Shown here: piece by piece, positions 12,330 through 23,969 of the stretch
Numbering within the stretch: position 1 is the stretch's first letter
Layout of the letters: each line of letters starts with the position of its first letter
Origin: Filosporella fistucella
Lineage: Eukaryota; Ascomycota; Leotiomycetes; Helotiales
Direction: 5' to 3'
Assembly (NCBI GenBank): GCA_030077755.1
Contig: JAQJZZ010000015.1
Coordinates: 310,001-374,000 of the forward strand
Length of the DNA stretch: 64,000 bases
The notes under the pieces: generated by a model
Seen by the model: only the letters and a program-made list of their open reading frames with translations
Database searches by the model: none
What the model was told of the DNA's origin: nothing
Program-made: the position numbers and the translations under genes

Positions 12330-13478
12330 GTGATGACAGGACAGGTGGACATCTTCAGGCTTACTGAGAGTATTCTAAAAGCCATTGTGCCTGGTCAAAA
12401 GCTTCCCTATCTTATAGACGGGCAATAAATAACGTGATATGTGCAGCATGTGCTGCGAAAGGGTCACCGGGTATCAAAAGCCATGAGTAGTTGGAGATGT
12501 AGGGAATGGAAGCTGGAATTTTGCAGAGTTTCTGTTGACGCAGCTTGCAGCCCGCTAGACTAAGACCGAGCTAGTAGCGGGGATTCCTGTTCAGGTACCG
12601 CAAACCCCGATTTTCAAGATGGCCTTTATGATTCCCGTACCGGATATAGGCTGGCATGGTAGACTTTCACGTTACAGACCTCAATTTTATAACAATTCAG
12701 AAGTCTAGGTATACTCGAACCTGCAATCACATGTGATTGTTGAGATTGTAGAAACTTCATCTTTCCCCTACTAGCTAACTTGGAAGGGTTGATCTGGCTC
12801 CAATTCCGGCACGAGCCGCTCGAAGGACCCAAAAACGAGGGGAGTAGGCATTCCTCCGTACGGAGACAGATCAACATCTCTTGTGCTTTCCAAAGTCTTA
12901 GATACTTCACGTAGCTTCTTGTTCAAGAGCGTTTAGAGCATTGCATTTGATGGTACAACTAAAACAGTTAAAGGCGAAAGGTCATTCTTGCTTCTTCATT
13001 AAGGTGCATTGCCGTGGCGAGACGATGATATGAGTCCAAACACTTGTGATATATGAGATCCTACAATACTTTCAAATCATCAATTCCCTGCACCTACTAC
13101 GCCTATGGTCCAGTCACAGAGCTATCCCTACCCAGGGTTGAGTTTGCCTTTAGTTGGAAGTGTGACGGAGAGATCTAATGGTAAGTTTCTCGAGAACAAC
13201 AGCTGCTAGCAGATAATCTTGCAATTCAACAATATAGTATACTCAATGAGCAGTAATAAGAAACTAACATTTCGCATAATATTCTCTACTTCAAGTTCTG
13301 ATTGTTACGATTTTGCACGTTGTTTTCGGCCTCACCCCGCCAACAAAGAAATTGTTTTCATGGGCACGTGACGCTCTTTATCCACAACGCATTCACGTCA
13401 CGAACGTCAAACCAAACGTTTTGCGACTATATCGACAACTGACAATTAGAGAGCAGCCCGTGCTCCAACCTCTCCGGA
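12330..13478. other. divergent intergenic region, TAM41 / MAD1
   Basis: This 1.15 kb separates two divergently transcribed housekeeping genes and presumably holds both promoters. A minus-strand open frame at 12626-12910 shows no motif and is not called. No obvious repeat. Confidence 0.5.
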
Positions 13479-15830
13479 ATGAGAGCGCATACTCCAAAGC
13501 AAGGCCTCGACGCCTCTGCCAGACGGAGTTCAGTCGGTGGAAATCATCGGACAAGTTTCGGAAGCAGTATCCCAAGAAGTTTGGGTCAATCAAGAGTTCG
13601 TTTTCAAACTTTGGCGCAATGCATCGATTCAGAACACTACACTGACTGCTCCTAGATCGCAGCCCAACGCGCACAGGCTACTCAACCCTCATTTGATTTT
13701 CTTACCGGTGCCGAAACAGTACGCCCACCTTCGCGAGGTGCACCTTTCAGGCAATCAGTACGAACGACATCGGGAGAACACGCCCGGAACGAGACCTACG
13801 AATCTGACGATGAGCGGGAAAAGCGAAAACGGGAGATGGAGGAACTAAAGGCGGAAGTCAAGACGCTGAAATACACAATTGATAATCACAAGCAAGAGGA
13901 AGAGCTCTCGAAGTTGAGGCATGAAAGTGAATTGAGGGATGCCAGACGAAAGGCGGAGGAGGACTTCAAGAAAATGCAAGCGGCAGAGTCAGAGAAATCG
14001 AAGGCCGTGCGACAGTATGAATCGTTACAGAAAGAAATGATGGAGGTCAGAGATGTCGCAAGCAATGAGAAAGCAGTGCTTGATCGAAGAGTGCGAGAAA
14101 CGGAGGAAAGCAAGAGGCTGTTGGAAGAAGAGTTAGAAGATTTCAAAGCAGAGAGAGAGGAGAGCGTCCGAAGCACAGAGAGGAAAGCAGCTGATTTGGA
14201 AGCACGAAACCAGACGTTACAACGCACTGTGGAGGAATTGCAGCAGGATTCTGATCGAAGAGAGGCATTGCTACAGAATGCTCAACAACAACTTTCCGAA
14301 AAGGACACTGCGATTGGGAATATGGAGGCCGAAATTTTACGACTAAAAGCACAAACTGGGGACGTTGATACCCTGGCAATTATTAAGAGGGAGCTTAGTG
14401 AACAAGTCACACATATTCGAAAACTTGAACTCATAAATCGAGAGCAAGCTGCAGAGCTGAAGCACTTCAAAAGACTACACAAAAGTGTGGAGGTGGTAGA
14501 GGAGGAAAAGAGGTCACTACAACGAAAGATCGATGCTATGGAAGGTCTCGAAAATGAACTTGGAGAAGCTAGAATCCAGCGTCAAAGACTCGAGGACGAT
14601 CGCCTTGCATGGACAGCATATCTTCGGAGCCAGGCTGATATGGATGGAGAGCTGGAATTTGACTCGCCTGAGGCTTTGGCAAGAGCTCTTGTTGCGGAAA
14701 GATTACAAACTGCCACTTTGGTTGAGAAGATTGGTGGCCTGGAACCTGAACTTGCTTCGAAGGAGAGTACTATCCAGACATTGGAAGCTGAAAAGTTGAA
14801 GCTCGCTGAGGAAATCGAGAAGCTGAAGACCACTACTGTAGCACCCAGCAACAACAAGGTTCAGCTCAGATTAGAACGTCAACGAGCACTCGCTATCAAG
14901 GAAGCAGAATTCCTCCGCGCTCAATTGAAGACATATGATACGGAAGATGTCACTTTCTCACCCGAGAATATAGATGAGGCTAAGTCCAAACGGATTTCGG
15001 CCTTGGAAGAGATGGTCGAGGATTTCCGTAAGGAAGTTCAAAAGCTCAGTGATGAGCTCTCTACCAAAGAACCTGCTCCAGCATTAGCTGCTGCTCCATC
15101 AGGAACCAAGAGACCTCACTCTCCTAGCCCAGAGGACAACGAACGTCTAGGCCAGGTGATGAGAAAGAACCGCAAACTACAAGATGAGATCGGCTCTCTT
15201 CAAACAGCCAAGAAACTCGTCGAAAAAGAGCTATCCGTAACGCAAGAACGCCTAACAGCGGCTACCAAGAATTCCAAAACCCGTATCCTATCCTTGCGCT
15301 CTAATCCAACATCAGACTATGAAGCCATCAAGCTAACAACCCTAACAACTCTTCGGCAAGAAAACGCTGACCTCCTCGCCCAACTCACTTCTCACTCCTC
15401 TCTGGAAAGCGTCCCCCTCTCGACCCTCAACGCAGCCCGCTTGTCCATACAAGAAGCAGAGCAAGCGCTTGCGTCTGAGAAAAAGCGCAACGACCGCCTC
15501 ATGAAAGTCTGGGGTGCAAAATCAAGCGAGTTCCGTCAACTTGTCATTTCGCTTCTCGGGTGGGACGTAGTCTTTATGAAAGATGGGAAGATGCGAGTTA
15601 CGTCTTTCTTTTATCCAAGTAAAGGCGATGATGAGAATAGCATTGTGTTTGACGGCGATAGAGGTACGATGAAGATTAGTGGTGGCCCGGAAAGTGCATT
15701 TGCGTTGAAGATTGCAGATCAGATTCGCTTCTGGGTCAAGGAGAGGGGCAGTATTCCTTGCTTTCTAGCGGCGCTGACATTGGAGTTTTACGAGGAGGCC
15801 AGGAGGGATGAGACGATCAGTATGGGTTGA
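13479..15830 (+). CDS. MAD1: spindle assembly checkpoint protein Mad1
   Basis: Scaffold that recruits Mad2 to unattached kinetochores and nuclear pores and templates its conversion to the closed, Cdc20-inhibiting form. Two exons: 13479-13595 and 13656-15830, giving 763 residues. The short first exon is supported by the in-frame join LGQSR/IAAQRAQ, a branch-point-like CTGAC before the TAG acceptor, and an in-frame stop upstream of the ATG. Residues about 90-570 are almost entirely heptad coiled coil. The Mad2-interacting motif is visible as RILSLRSNP near residues 581-589. The C-terminal RWD-like head carries the conserved end SIPCFLAALTLEFYEE. The Bub1-contact motif, RLK in yeast and human, reads RLM here (NDRLMKVW). 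The 3' end faces the Bir1 gene across 286 bases. Confidence 0.95.
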
Positions 15831-16116
15831 AAGGACTTTGTACCTATAGGAGTAATATTTGATGGTTTAATGACGGGTTGGGCTTGTATGATTTGTGTGG
15901 TGAGAGGCTGGCTCATTGGACCTCGAATTTCTAGGCGTTTGGCAACGAAGGAGAAGGACTGAATATCACATCACTGATATCTTCGGCATTGCATGGCAAA
16001 ATATATGCTTTCATAATTCCATTACAACGTGACAATCCCAGAACTCACATTCTTGAACGCCGGAACTGTGTTCTGTTCGCATAACCCAAATCCAAATTCC
16101 CATGTGTGACAATATT
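15831..16116. other. convergent 3' region, MAD1 / BIR1
   Basis: Only 286 bases separate the two stop codons, so the 3' UTRs of these opposed genes probably abut or overlap. Confidence 0.6.
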
Positions 16117-18949
16117 TCAATCTAGTACTTCAACACCTTCTAGTGCCTGCATAGCCCTCGTCCCCTCTCTTTCGAACGTCCCCACCATCCTTTCACATTC
16201 ACTTCTCAATTTCTCCTCAGCCAATGCAGCATTGTGTTTAATCCATTCTTCTACAGACATCTTCTTTTCAGGACTTGTCAAATCACCAGTCTTGACCTTT
16301 TCCGCAGCACTGCCGAAGAGCGTTGCAACGGGTCCGTTTTCATCTCGTGGAGATTTGACGAAGATTGTGTCTAAGTCGACGGACGTCCAAGGCTGGTCAC
16401 TTTTAAGACCTGCAATGATATTGCGTTTTGACGGGGAAATCATGGGTGTCGTCTCGGCAAGCGGGATTCTGGTCGTTGTGGACTGTGGAGTTACAGTTTT
16501 TTTTGTTGCAGCAGATGGCTTTGATGAAGGAGGCCGATTCTCGGCGTCTGATGATTGAGGAGATTGTGAGGGTGTCATTTCCCTAGGTGGCGGTGTAGGT
16601 GACCGATGCACAGGAGATGCGACCACCTGTTTGGGGGTCGGCTTTACAAGATGTATGGGCTCATCGTCTACTTCAAGAGCCTCCGGCTCTGCGTCAGCAA
16701 TGGCGATAGGCTCTTCTACAGGATGGGATGTCTTCTTGGGACGGTCCCTCGGCTTTGCTGACTTTGCATTCATGGATTCTGAAGCGCCTTCCTCTCCCAC
16801 ATGTTCATGAATCACCTCTGGTGCGGGCGTGTAATATGTCTCCTCGGTAATGCTCATTTCCTCAACATGAAGATGTTGTTTGGATTTTACTGAGGTAGTG
16901 TCTCGAGTTTCCATAACTGGATCAGCGGTAAGAGACTTATGAACGATTTCCTCGATGTGTCTGCTGGCTGCTTTCCCATTGCCCTTTTTTATTGTACTTC
17001 CACGTCGGTTGGAACCTCTGACGACAGTAGATTGACTGTCTATACTATCGTCGGTCTCGTTTCCAGAGTCCAAATTTTCCATATCGATACTATCATGGTA
17101 GGCACCAGCCATTGGAAAATCCGAGACTGTAGACATCGCAGACCCTCTAGTAGAACGCCCAGCAGGTTTCTTGGGTGCCTGGCGAGATTGCCTTTGCTTC
17201 TTGGGCTGAATGACTGGGGATGAATGTTGTAGAGACATACTTTGCTCCAGTTCGGCTGCAATTTGTTGTTCGGCCTCTGCCTCAGCAAGTCGCTGAGCCT
17301 CGGCTTCCTGATCAGCAAGACGCTGTGCCTCCGCTTCAGCTTCGGCAGCTTTCTTTGCTGCTGCTGCTTGTTGTTTTGCGGAAACCTTCCGAGCTGTCTT
17401 TCCTTTGGCACCCTTGGCTTTGGGAAGAGGCTTAGAGGCAACTTCCATTGCCTCCAATTCTGCCTCAATAGCAGCTTCGTCAATATGCATGGGTTCAACA
17501 CCAAACATCGCATGGTCTGCTTTTGGAGCTTTACTTGCTCTTATTGATTTCTTCAGGGTCGGAAGCGGCTCCGATTCATCATCAGTCAAGTGTCGTTCCA
17601 GGTCAGCCTCCAATGCCTTGTCGATCTCTTCATCATCTGGAACAGGTGCTCGAAGAGGTGCTACGGATGCATTCGAAGCCTTTCGAGATGGCCGGCCTTT
17701 TCGCCCCGCTCCTTTTGGAGCAGGTGCCTCAATGTGAATTATGGAGTCTTCTACAGTTTCGCTGCGTCTTGTTCTTGTAGCTCTTCTTTTCGGAGCCGGG
17801 GCTTCAACATCAACAGCTAGTTCAACAGCGCCCTCTTCACTCTTCCTCTTTCGACCGCGAGTGGGCTTTGGTGCAATGTCAACCTTTACTTCAAAATCAT
17901 CATCCTCGGGCTCAGGAGCAGGAACCTCGACGGGTTCGCCTTTCTTTGCACGCGTCTTTCTGGCTGGGGCAACTTTTTTGGCTTTCCCTTTCTTGCCTCG
18001 AGTGGCAGTCGCGCTTGTGGCTGTTGTGAGGATGCTGTCTTCGTCTTCAGCAGGCATCTCGGACATCGATGGCGCTTCCGAAGCTACAGTAAACGCAGAT
18101 TGTGTCGATAGACGAGACACTTTCGAGGTTCTATCCTTCTTTGCTTTCGTCCTTTTAGCAGCAGGACTTTGTTTGTGGTTGTTGATTAAAGTGAAGAAAG
18201 GACATTCTGGAGAACGTTTGAAGTGCTCATCACTAATGCAGTCAGATATAAGATAGAGAAGGTGCGACCGGTGGACTTACAGTGGCTTGTCTACTGGCTC
18301 CCATCCGTCAAGTGCAAGAGAGCAGTATGTGCACGTAGCCATATCATCAGATTCTGGAGTTGGTGTATATTTCCAACCTGCATCCACCAACTGAACCGGC
18401 ACTCATTAGTTGTGTGCCCGAAACCTTCATCGAATTTACACACCTGCTTGACTTTGCACTTCCACCCTTTCTTTCCCTCATGTGGCCACTTCTCTGCGAA
18501 TGTTGCCTTCCGAGCTTCAATCATTCTGGCACTAGCAGGATATTCGAAATCCCCATTCTCCCCTTCCTTCTCAATTGTTGCAACAACCGCCCACCCACAG
18601 TCGGGGGAGTGTTTCAAATGCTCCGCCAGCGGATCGTCATCGTCTTCCCACCCATCTAAATGCCTGTGACATAAGAAGCAAGTGACGTTATCGGGGTTGG
18701 CTTGGAGTGGGTAATAGAAGAAGCCAGCTCTCGCAAGCTATAGCGCGTTAGAACAAAAATACGGACTATAATATGTTGTGCAGCACGAACCTCTTCTGGC
18801 AGCAGAAATCTGTGAGGCCATTTCAAAGCTTTGGCGCTTTTCGTGCTCGCGTTCGATGCTCTACGTTTGGAAGCCTGATGTGCAGTTTTAAAAGATGCCA
18901 ATCGACTTTCATAAGTGAAATATTGATCTGCTATATCCTCAAGAGGCAT
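16117..18949 (-). CDS. BIR1: Bir1, survivin-like chromosomal passenger protein
   Basis: Two-BIR protein of the fungal Bir1/Cut17 type, which targets Aurora kinase and INCENP to centromeres and later to the spindle midzone. Exons: 18949-18791, 18737-18444, 18390-18281, 18232-16117, total 892 residues. BIR1 has zinc ligands C73, C76, H93, C100 and BIR2 has C171, C174, H191, C198; both fit Cx2Cx16Hx6C exactly, and BIR2 is only restored by joining exons 3 and 4. The rest, about 690 residues, is low-complexity: basic KKGKAKK and RKRK patches, Pro/Glu repeats, an Ala/Glu coiled segment near residues 450-480, and many SP/TP sites (for example SPTPPPREMTPSQSP) that suggest CDK phosphorylation. The C-terminal 90 residues look structured (VEEWIKHNAALAEEKLRSEC). 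The ATG at 18949 is the first in frame. Reported apoptosis-type functions of BIR proteins do not apply to this class. Confidence 0.95.
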
Positions 18950-19769
18950 TTTGACTTTCAATGGATGCTTTAAAGCACAGTGTTGTCGTATGAGCGAAGG
19001 AGGTTTGGCGAATCAAGATGGTGTTTTGATATGAATCGTGGGATGAAGAGCGCGTCCGTGATATGTTTACTCGTGGCGGTGACTATCTGGGCTAGATGGT
19101 CGGAAGTTATGCTATGGGTTAGCAATTGCCATGCCGATATTTAGAGAGTGCGAGGCGCAATGGTCGTGTCGAGGTTGAGGAAAGTTGGGGACTTCATGTT
19201 GAGAGTTTGTTTACAATCGCGTTTACTGCCAAGGCACACCGCCCTGAGGTTCTCCACCACACGTGCACCCCACGCCGCAAGCCAACGCTTGGTTATTCCA
19301 GGGGTTGCAACAACTGTCTTTTTCACTCATTGTATCTTTTCAGCTTGCTGTTGATAGCAGGTTCAGATGGCTTCAAAGGTCATGTTTGATTTCATGGTTC
19401 ACAAACTATTCTTATCCCATAACCCAAGTCCCCTGTTCTGCTTATTCAAACCCATAATATCTGTCTTGTATTTGGGCAAGTGTTTTTCAGTCTTTAATTC
19501 ACATCACTCAATAATGTTTCACTTTGTCACATCGAAATTGGAACCAATGTACATCAAAAGTATGATATAATTCCGCACCGTTAAGTATACCCAAGAATCG
19601 AAAAGAAGAACCACCCAATGCGATGCATCCCCCACCATCTCCTGCCACCATGCTTTTCAACGAACGTTTCCAATCCACCTTCTCCATCTCCGCGAGTAAC
19701 TTACTTTGGGCCTGGACTGGCGTGAGCATTGCACAGGAACAAAGACATCACATATTGAAAAGTGTGCTA
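18950..19769. other. intergenic region upstream of BIR1
   Basis: The part next to 18950 should hold the Bir1 promoter. The part next to 19769 is the 3' flank of the DUF4360 gene. Overlapping open frames at 19126-19570 on the + strand have no motif and are not called. Confidence 0.45.
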
Positions 19770-20522
19770 CTAACACCTCTGCCATTGAACACCAACGACG
19801 AATTTGACCTTTCCATCGGCAGAATCCTGAGTCAATTGGCCGCTTCCGCTTCCAGTCAATCGAACTTGAGTGTTGATGTTGAGAGGCATTGCTGCGCCAC
19901 AAGGAGACCAGATAGTGGAGGTGAATGGCACGGCGTCAGAGACGGCGTAATCCTTGTCTACTGGTCCAGTGAAGCTGGTTGAGGTGGATGCTTGTTGAGC
20001 AGCTATTTGAAAAGTTAATCTATGTTCCTGATTTCACCTGGTAGGAGACCCTTACATCCAGAGAAGTAATAAGTAGCTTGTTGCAGACCGTTCACGCCCT
20101 TGGAGAGAGCAGCATAACCACGGAAGGTGGTGCTGAGAATACTGTATTGGAAGCCTGATGGATATTGGAGATCAAGGTTGATCTGGCAATTCTTGCGGTT
20201 CTCAGTAACTGCTACACCAGTTCCGATAGAAGCAACCATGGAGTCGAAGATAAGGGTGAAGCTAGATATGTCAGTACTCATAGCCTTGGATGATGGACAA
20301 CACGAACGTTTGACGATCAGCGGAAATGAAGGTTCCGACTGAGTTTTGAGGGCACCCAGATCCACCATAGGATATACCCTTGATGGTAACCTCAGTTGGG
20401 TTTGGGCCAACAGCAGTGGTCGTGGCGGATGATCCAACACTGACTCCCAAGATTGGTCCATCAGGAGCTGGTGCAGCTAGAGCCGTCAAGGCAAAAGCAA
20501 GGACTGAGTAGATAGCAAGCAT
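19770..20522 (-). CDS. secreted DUF4360 protein
   Basis: Small secreted protein of a fungal family of unknown function (DUF4360). Exons: 20522-20308, 20261-20056, 20002-19770, total 217 residues. A signal peptide is clear (MLAIYSVLAFALTALAAPAP, cleavage likely near residue 17). Family landmarks are visible: ITIKG-like VTIKGISYGGSGCP, FTLIFDSMVASIGTG after the first join, RKNCQINLDLQYP, and a C-terminal VQWQRC. The four cysteines fit disulfide pairing. Both introns are GT-AG and in frame; the first donor is the weaker GTTCGT. A minus-strand TATATAAG lies at 20633-20626, about 105 bases before the ATG. Its role is unknown; cell-wall or host association is plausible for a secreted protein of this kind but cannot be read from the sequence. 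Confidence 0.9.
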
Positions 20523-20625
20523 CTTGAAGATTGTTTGAGGCGAAGAGGTTTGAGAGTCTGGAATTGAATGCTGAGAAGAATGTTTTGATTGTGGTGTGAG
20601 AGATATTTGAGAGGAACTATCATGA

Positions 20626-20633
20626 CTTATATA
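20626..20633 (-). promoter_or_regulatory. TATA box of the DUF4360 gene
   Basis: TATATAAG on the minus strand, 104 bases upstream of the start codon, in a position usual for a strongly expressed fungal gene. Confidence 0.55.
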
Positions 20634-23600
20634 TCATGGCTCACACCATACTCTTGCTCAACGGATGATGGTCACCCGTGGCAAACTTGTAATTCAGATC
20701 AGAGCCAAACAGTTCTTCTGATCACATCCCTAAACCTTCTCCCCATCGTGCTTGATCCTTGCTAGCCTCCGCTGTTGATGGACAGATGGTAGCTGCTAAG
20801 CTGCCCCGCAGCAATATCGAAGACGCCTCTGTAGCAGCAGATGTATGGGCTGACAGGAAATAATACGAGGGATGAGGACGATAAGTCGCATCGGATAAAG
20901 ATAGGCGAAAAGTCAAGACGGAGCCCACAGGAGCACTGGACAAGATCAAGCTGAAGAACCCAAGATGAAATCCAGCCCAGCGAAATCCATGTCGTTGAGG
21001 CGTCAAACGTGCCAAAACGTGGCTCGTGAGCAGCTTGTGACTGAAGGCTATATGGAATATAAAGTGAAATATATTTGAAATTGCTATGTATAGAATTAAA
21101 GTAATATTATCGAATGAAGTGGAGTGACGAGCCAATGACAACCAGATCCAGAACGGGACGATTAATACCTACATTGACGAGGGCTTTTGTTGAGATGAAA
21201 AATCGACAAATGGTCAAAACATATCTTACCATCTGGAACCGAGCCGTGAACTGTCACGGTGGTATTCCTCAACTTTGATACATTCCGCTTTTTGATCAGG
21301 AAACAAAGGTGTTCCTAGATTTTGTTATGGTAGGTAATGTGACCGAGGTACCTTCATCCGGCCGGAATACTTCGCTCCAGTACCTTAACATGGCGCTATG
21401 GCTTGATATAGACTATCCCCTGCATTTAAGAATGGTCTAATGTTATCCTTCTCCTAGTATAGGTGTCCGATGCTGTCTGAGAGGATCTCGTCGATCAACA
21501 GATTGGCGAAAGCTTCAAAATTCTCCGAGCACCAGGACTTCGAGTCCCAGGTCTTGATAAAAGGGTTCTACAAGAAGCTCTTGGCCTAGAACATATTGTT
21601 ACCATGTATGACAGTGGCAAGTGCAAGATTAGAGTGACACACAACAATGAAAAGGGGTTTGACCAAGGATGGAGTGCTCCGCTGCTTTCCGAAGCTTGCT
21701 ATGCGGTGAACCGTGGTGTTTAGGCAAGGCCATAGGCGACAGGACCGAGTACATAGATTGCGTGCATCTGGAATGCTCCGAAATGGGAAATGCGAATACA
21801 TGGTGGTTGACAATGTTGATTGGGACGTGGAGAAAGAAGTGAGGTTGAGCAGAATAAGGTTGGAGGTTGGCATGTTGTCCTCGTTTGTGGGGAAAAACCA
21901 GGGGTGTGAATATCTAGCGCCACTTTTCGTCTGCAACGTCAGTCTTCCGGCAATGTATAAACTTTTGCCTAAGTTACAACCGTATCAGCAAACCTTTCTT
22001 GGTCACCAGATTGGCTGTTGTGAGATGTTTTTCAATATAATTCCTAGTCTGCTGGAGCAAGGACTCCAGGAACGCAATGGACGGCTTCGGGAGGTAGGCC
22101 CAAAGAAGCAGAGTCGAAGGGATGAATTAGGTTCTCAGCCTACAATGAAACCCTATGAAGCAGTGTTCTATTCATAGATTTATGGCTTTCTCGCTCCGTT
22201 CCGAGTTTTTGTTCTTGCTTCGCTTGCATACGAATCCTCAACTGAGTTTTGAGCCATGTATGAATTCTCGCGCCTAAAGACCAGCACGTCAACAAAGGCC
22301 AAGTGGAGATTAGACTTCTACCACGAGCAAGTCACGCAACGGAGTTAACATGAATGATTGTGATGGAGTGTTGCGTTCACATCAGATGATGAGTTGACAA
22401 GATTCTATTCTGAGCGTCAATATAAATTCGGTCTATGTCGGCCAGGAGATGTGTCTTGGCATTATTATCGAAGATCTATATTAGGGATCCATACATCAAC
22501 CGTAATATATTACATCTGAACGCACCAAAATCTCGATACTAGAACGTATCGGAGGGAATCCGACGTTCACTACCGGTCCGACGCACCGGATGCGGAGAAA
22601 GATCAAAGTACCTCTATTGATCTGGCTGGTGGGCCTTACACAACTTCATCAAAGCGTAAAGGGTCAGAATATGAAGTTCTATTCTATCCCGCGACATGAA
22701 GTCGGTATCCAGTACAACTATGAATACCGCAAATGACACAAATTTCTCTTTGCATTGTCGGCGCATCGATCACCAAAAGCACCCCACTTCCTCACCTGCC
22801 TCTCAATGCACATCTCACATGTCCCAAACGTGATCGTTTTCCCCAGGTATTTGACAACCCCTATTTACCAGCCGTGAGAAACTACGATCGGTTTTCGGCA
22901 TGGTCGATAAAGTGCTTAGGATCGCACAAAGTTCTCATGGTCATGGCGAGAAGGAACAGCATTCAAACTCCCTTGTGTCCCGGCTCATCGGATCGATTTA
23001 TTGCGTGGCATTTCGTTTCCACAGTGTGCTCATTTCAGTTCCAAAAATTTCCTAGGGAGAGGTAAAGAATGAGGGAATGTTCTGATCACGTGTTATTCAC
23101 ACATCGAGGGTGTGAGTTCTTTTGTCTGACTTGACCTTCACGAAGCCAGTGGGCGGCGACATGATGGAACCTTCAAACCTACCTTTTGAGATATGTGTGA
23201 TCCCTGGACGGTGCCTCAACTTCAATATCCTTCCATTAATTATTCTTCTGACCTCTCTCCTCCATCCGCTCAATCAACGTGTCGTCTCATACGAGTCCTC
23301 TCGTCTTTGCCCGAGACTTATATGCCTCCCCTCAGACTGTCTTCGCAAGTCAGCTCTCTTCAAATCTCTGTTCATCTACATCTCACTGCCATCACCTCCT
23401 CCCAGCATAATGCATGCTTCTTTCAATTTATCACTATACTTTTGAATCCTAGATCAAAGCGGGAAAGTCTTGAGACACCAGTATATCGACATGGAACTAT
23501 CATATCTTGTACACAAGCTCTGATATCTTCGTTGTAACCTATCAGAAAAGCAAGAAACTCCCGGAATCGATGCGTAATGAACAGACCCGTGTTATACTTG

Positions 23601-23969
23601 ACTTCTATCGTTCCCTCTCAGTATGTTCGTTTGAAGGATAAAAATGAACCTTAAACCTCCTCGGAAGCTATGATCACTTTGTGCGCCGATCTGGGAATTT
23701 CAGAACAAATCGAATGGAACTGAAAGAAGTATATGCACTCTCTAGCTTATGGATCTGGACATAGGTCATGTTGTATGTAGAATGCACGCTATTGATAAAT
23801 ATAGCTCAGACCTGCAAGAACATGCTTTGAATTATAGATTGCGCTACATTGCCTCTCAAAATCTTACCGCGGCACCAAATCTCACTATCAATAACACAAG
23901 GTATAGACAAGAAACTTGATTCGCTATAAATCCACACTCCTCCGAAGCTCATCCAAAAATTCCCCAATC
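20634..23969. other. 3.3 kb without a supported gene
   Basis: Several open frames of 70-154 codons occur (21713-22177 +, 21586-21936 -, 22733-23065 +, 23122-23445 +). None has a motif, a signal peptide or splice partners that I trust. The left end holds the DUF4360 promoter. The rest may contain decayed sequence or a non-coding transcript. Confidence 0.4.

Noticed and set aside
13886..14857. Minus-strand open frames opposite MAD1
   Set aside because: They are antisense shadows of the coiled-coil reading frame (Ser/Leu-rich products) with no start context or splicing.
16939..18256. Plus-strand open frames opposite BIR1
   Set aside because: They mirror the low-complexity BIR1 C-terminal region. 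None has a recognisable motif, and the minus-strand frame has exon joins that restore two zinc-binding BIR domains.
21586..22177. Overlapping open frames on both strands (154 and 116 codons)
   Set aside because: No motif, no signal peptide and no intron partners; two frames on opposite strands cannot both be supported. Left in the gap entry.
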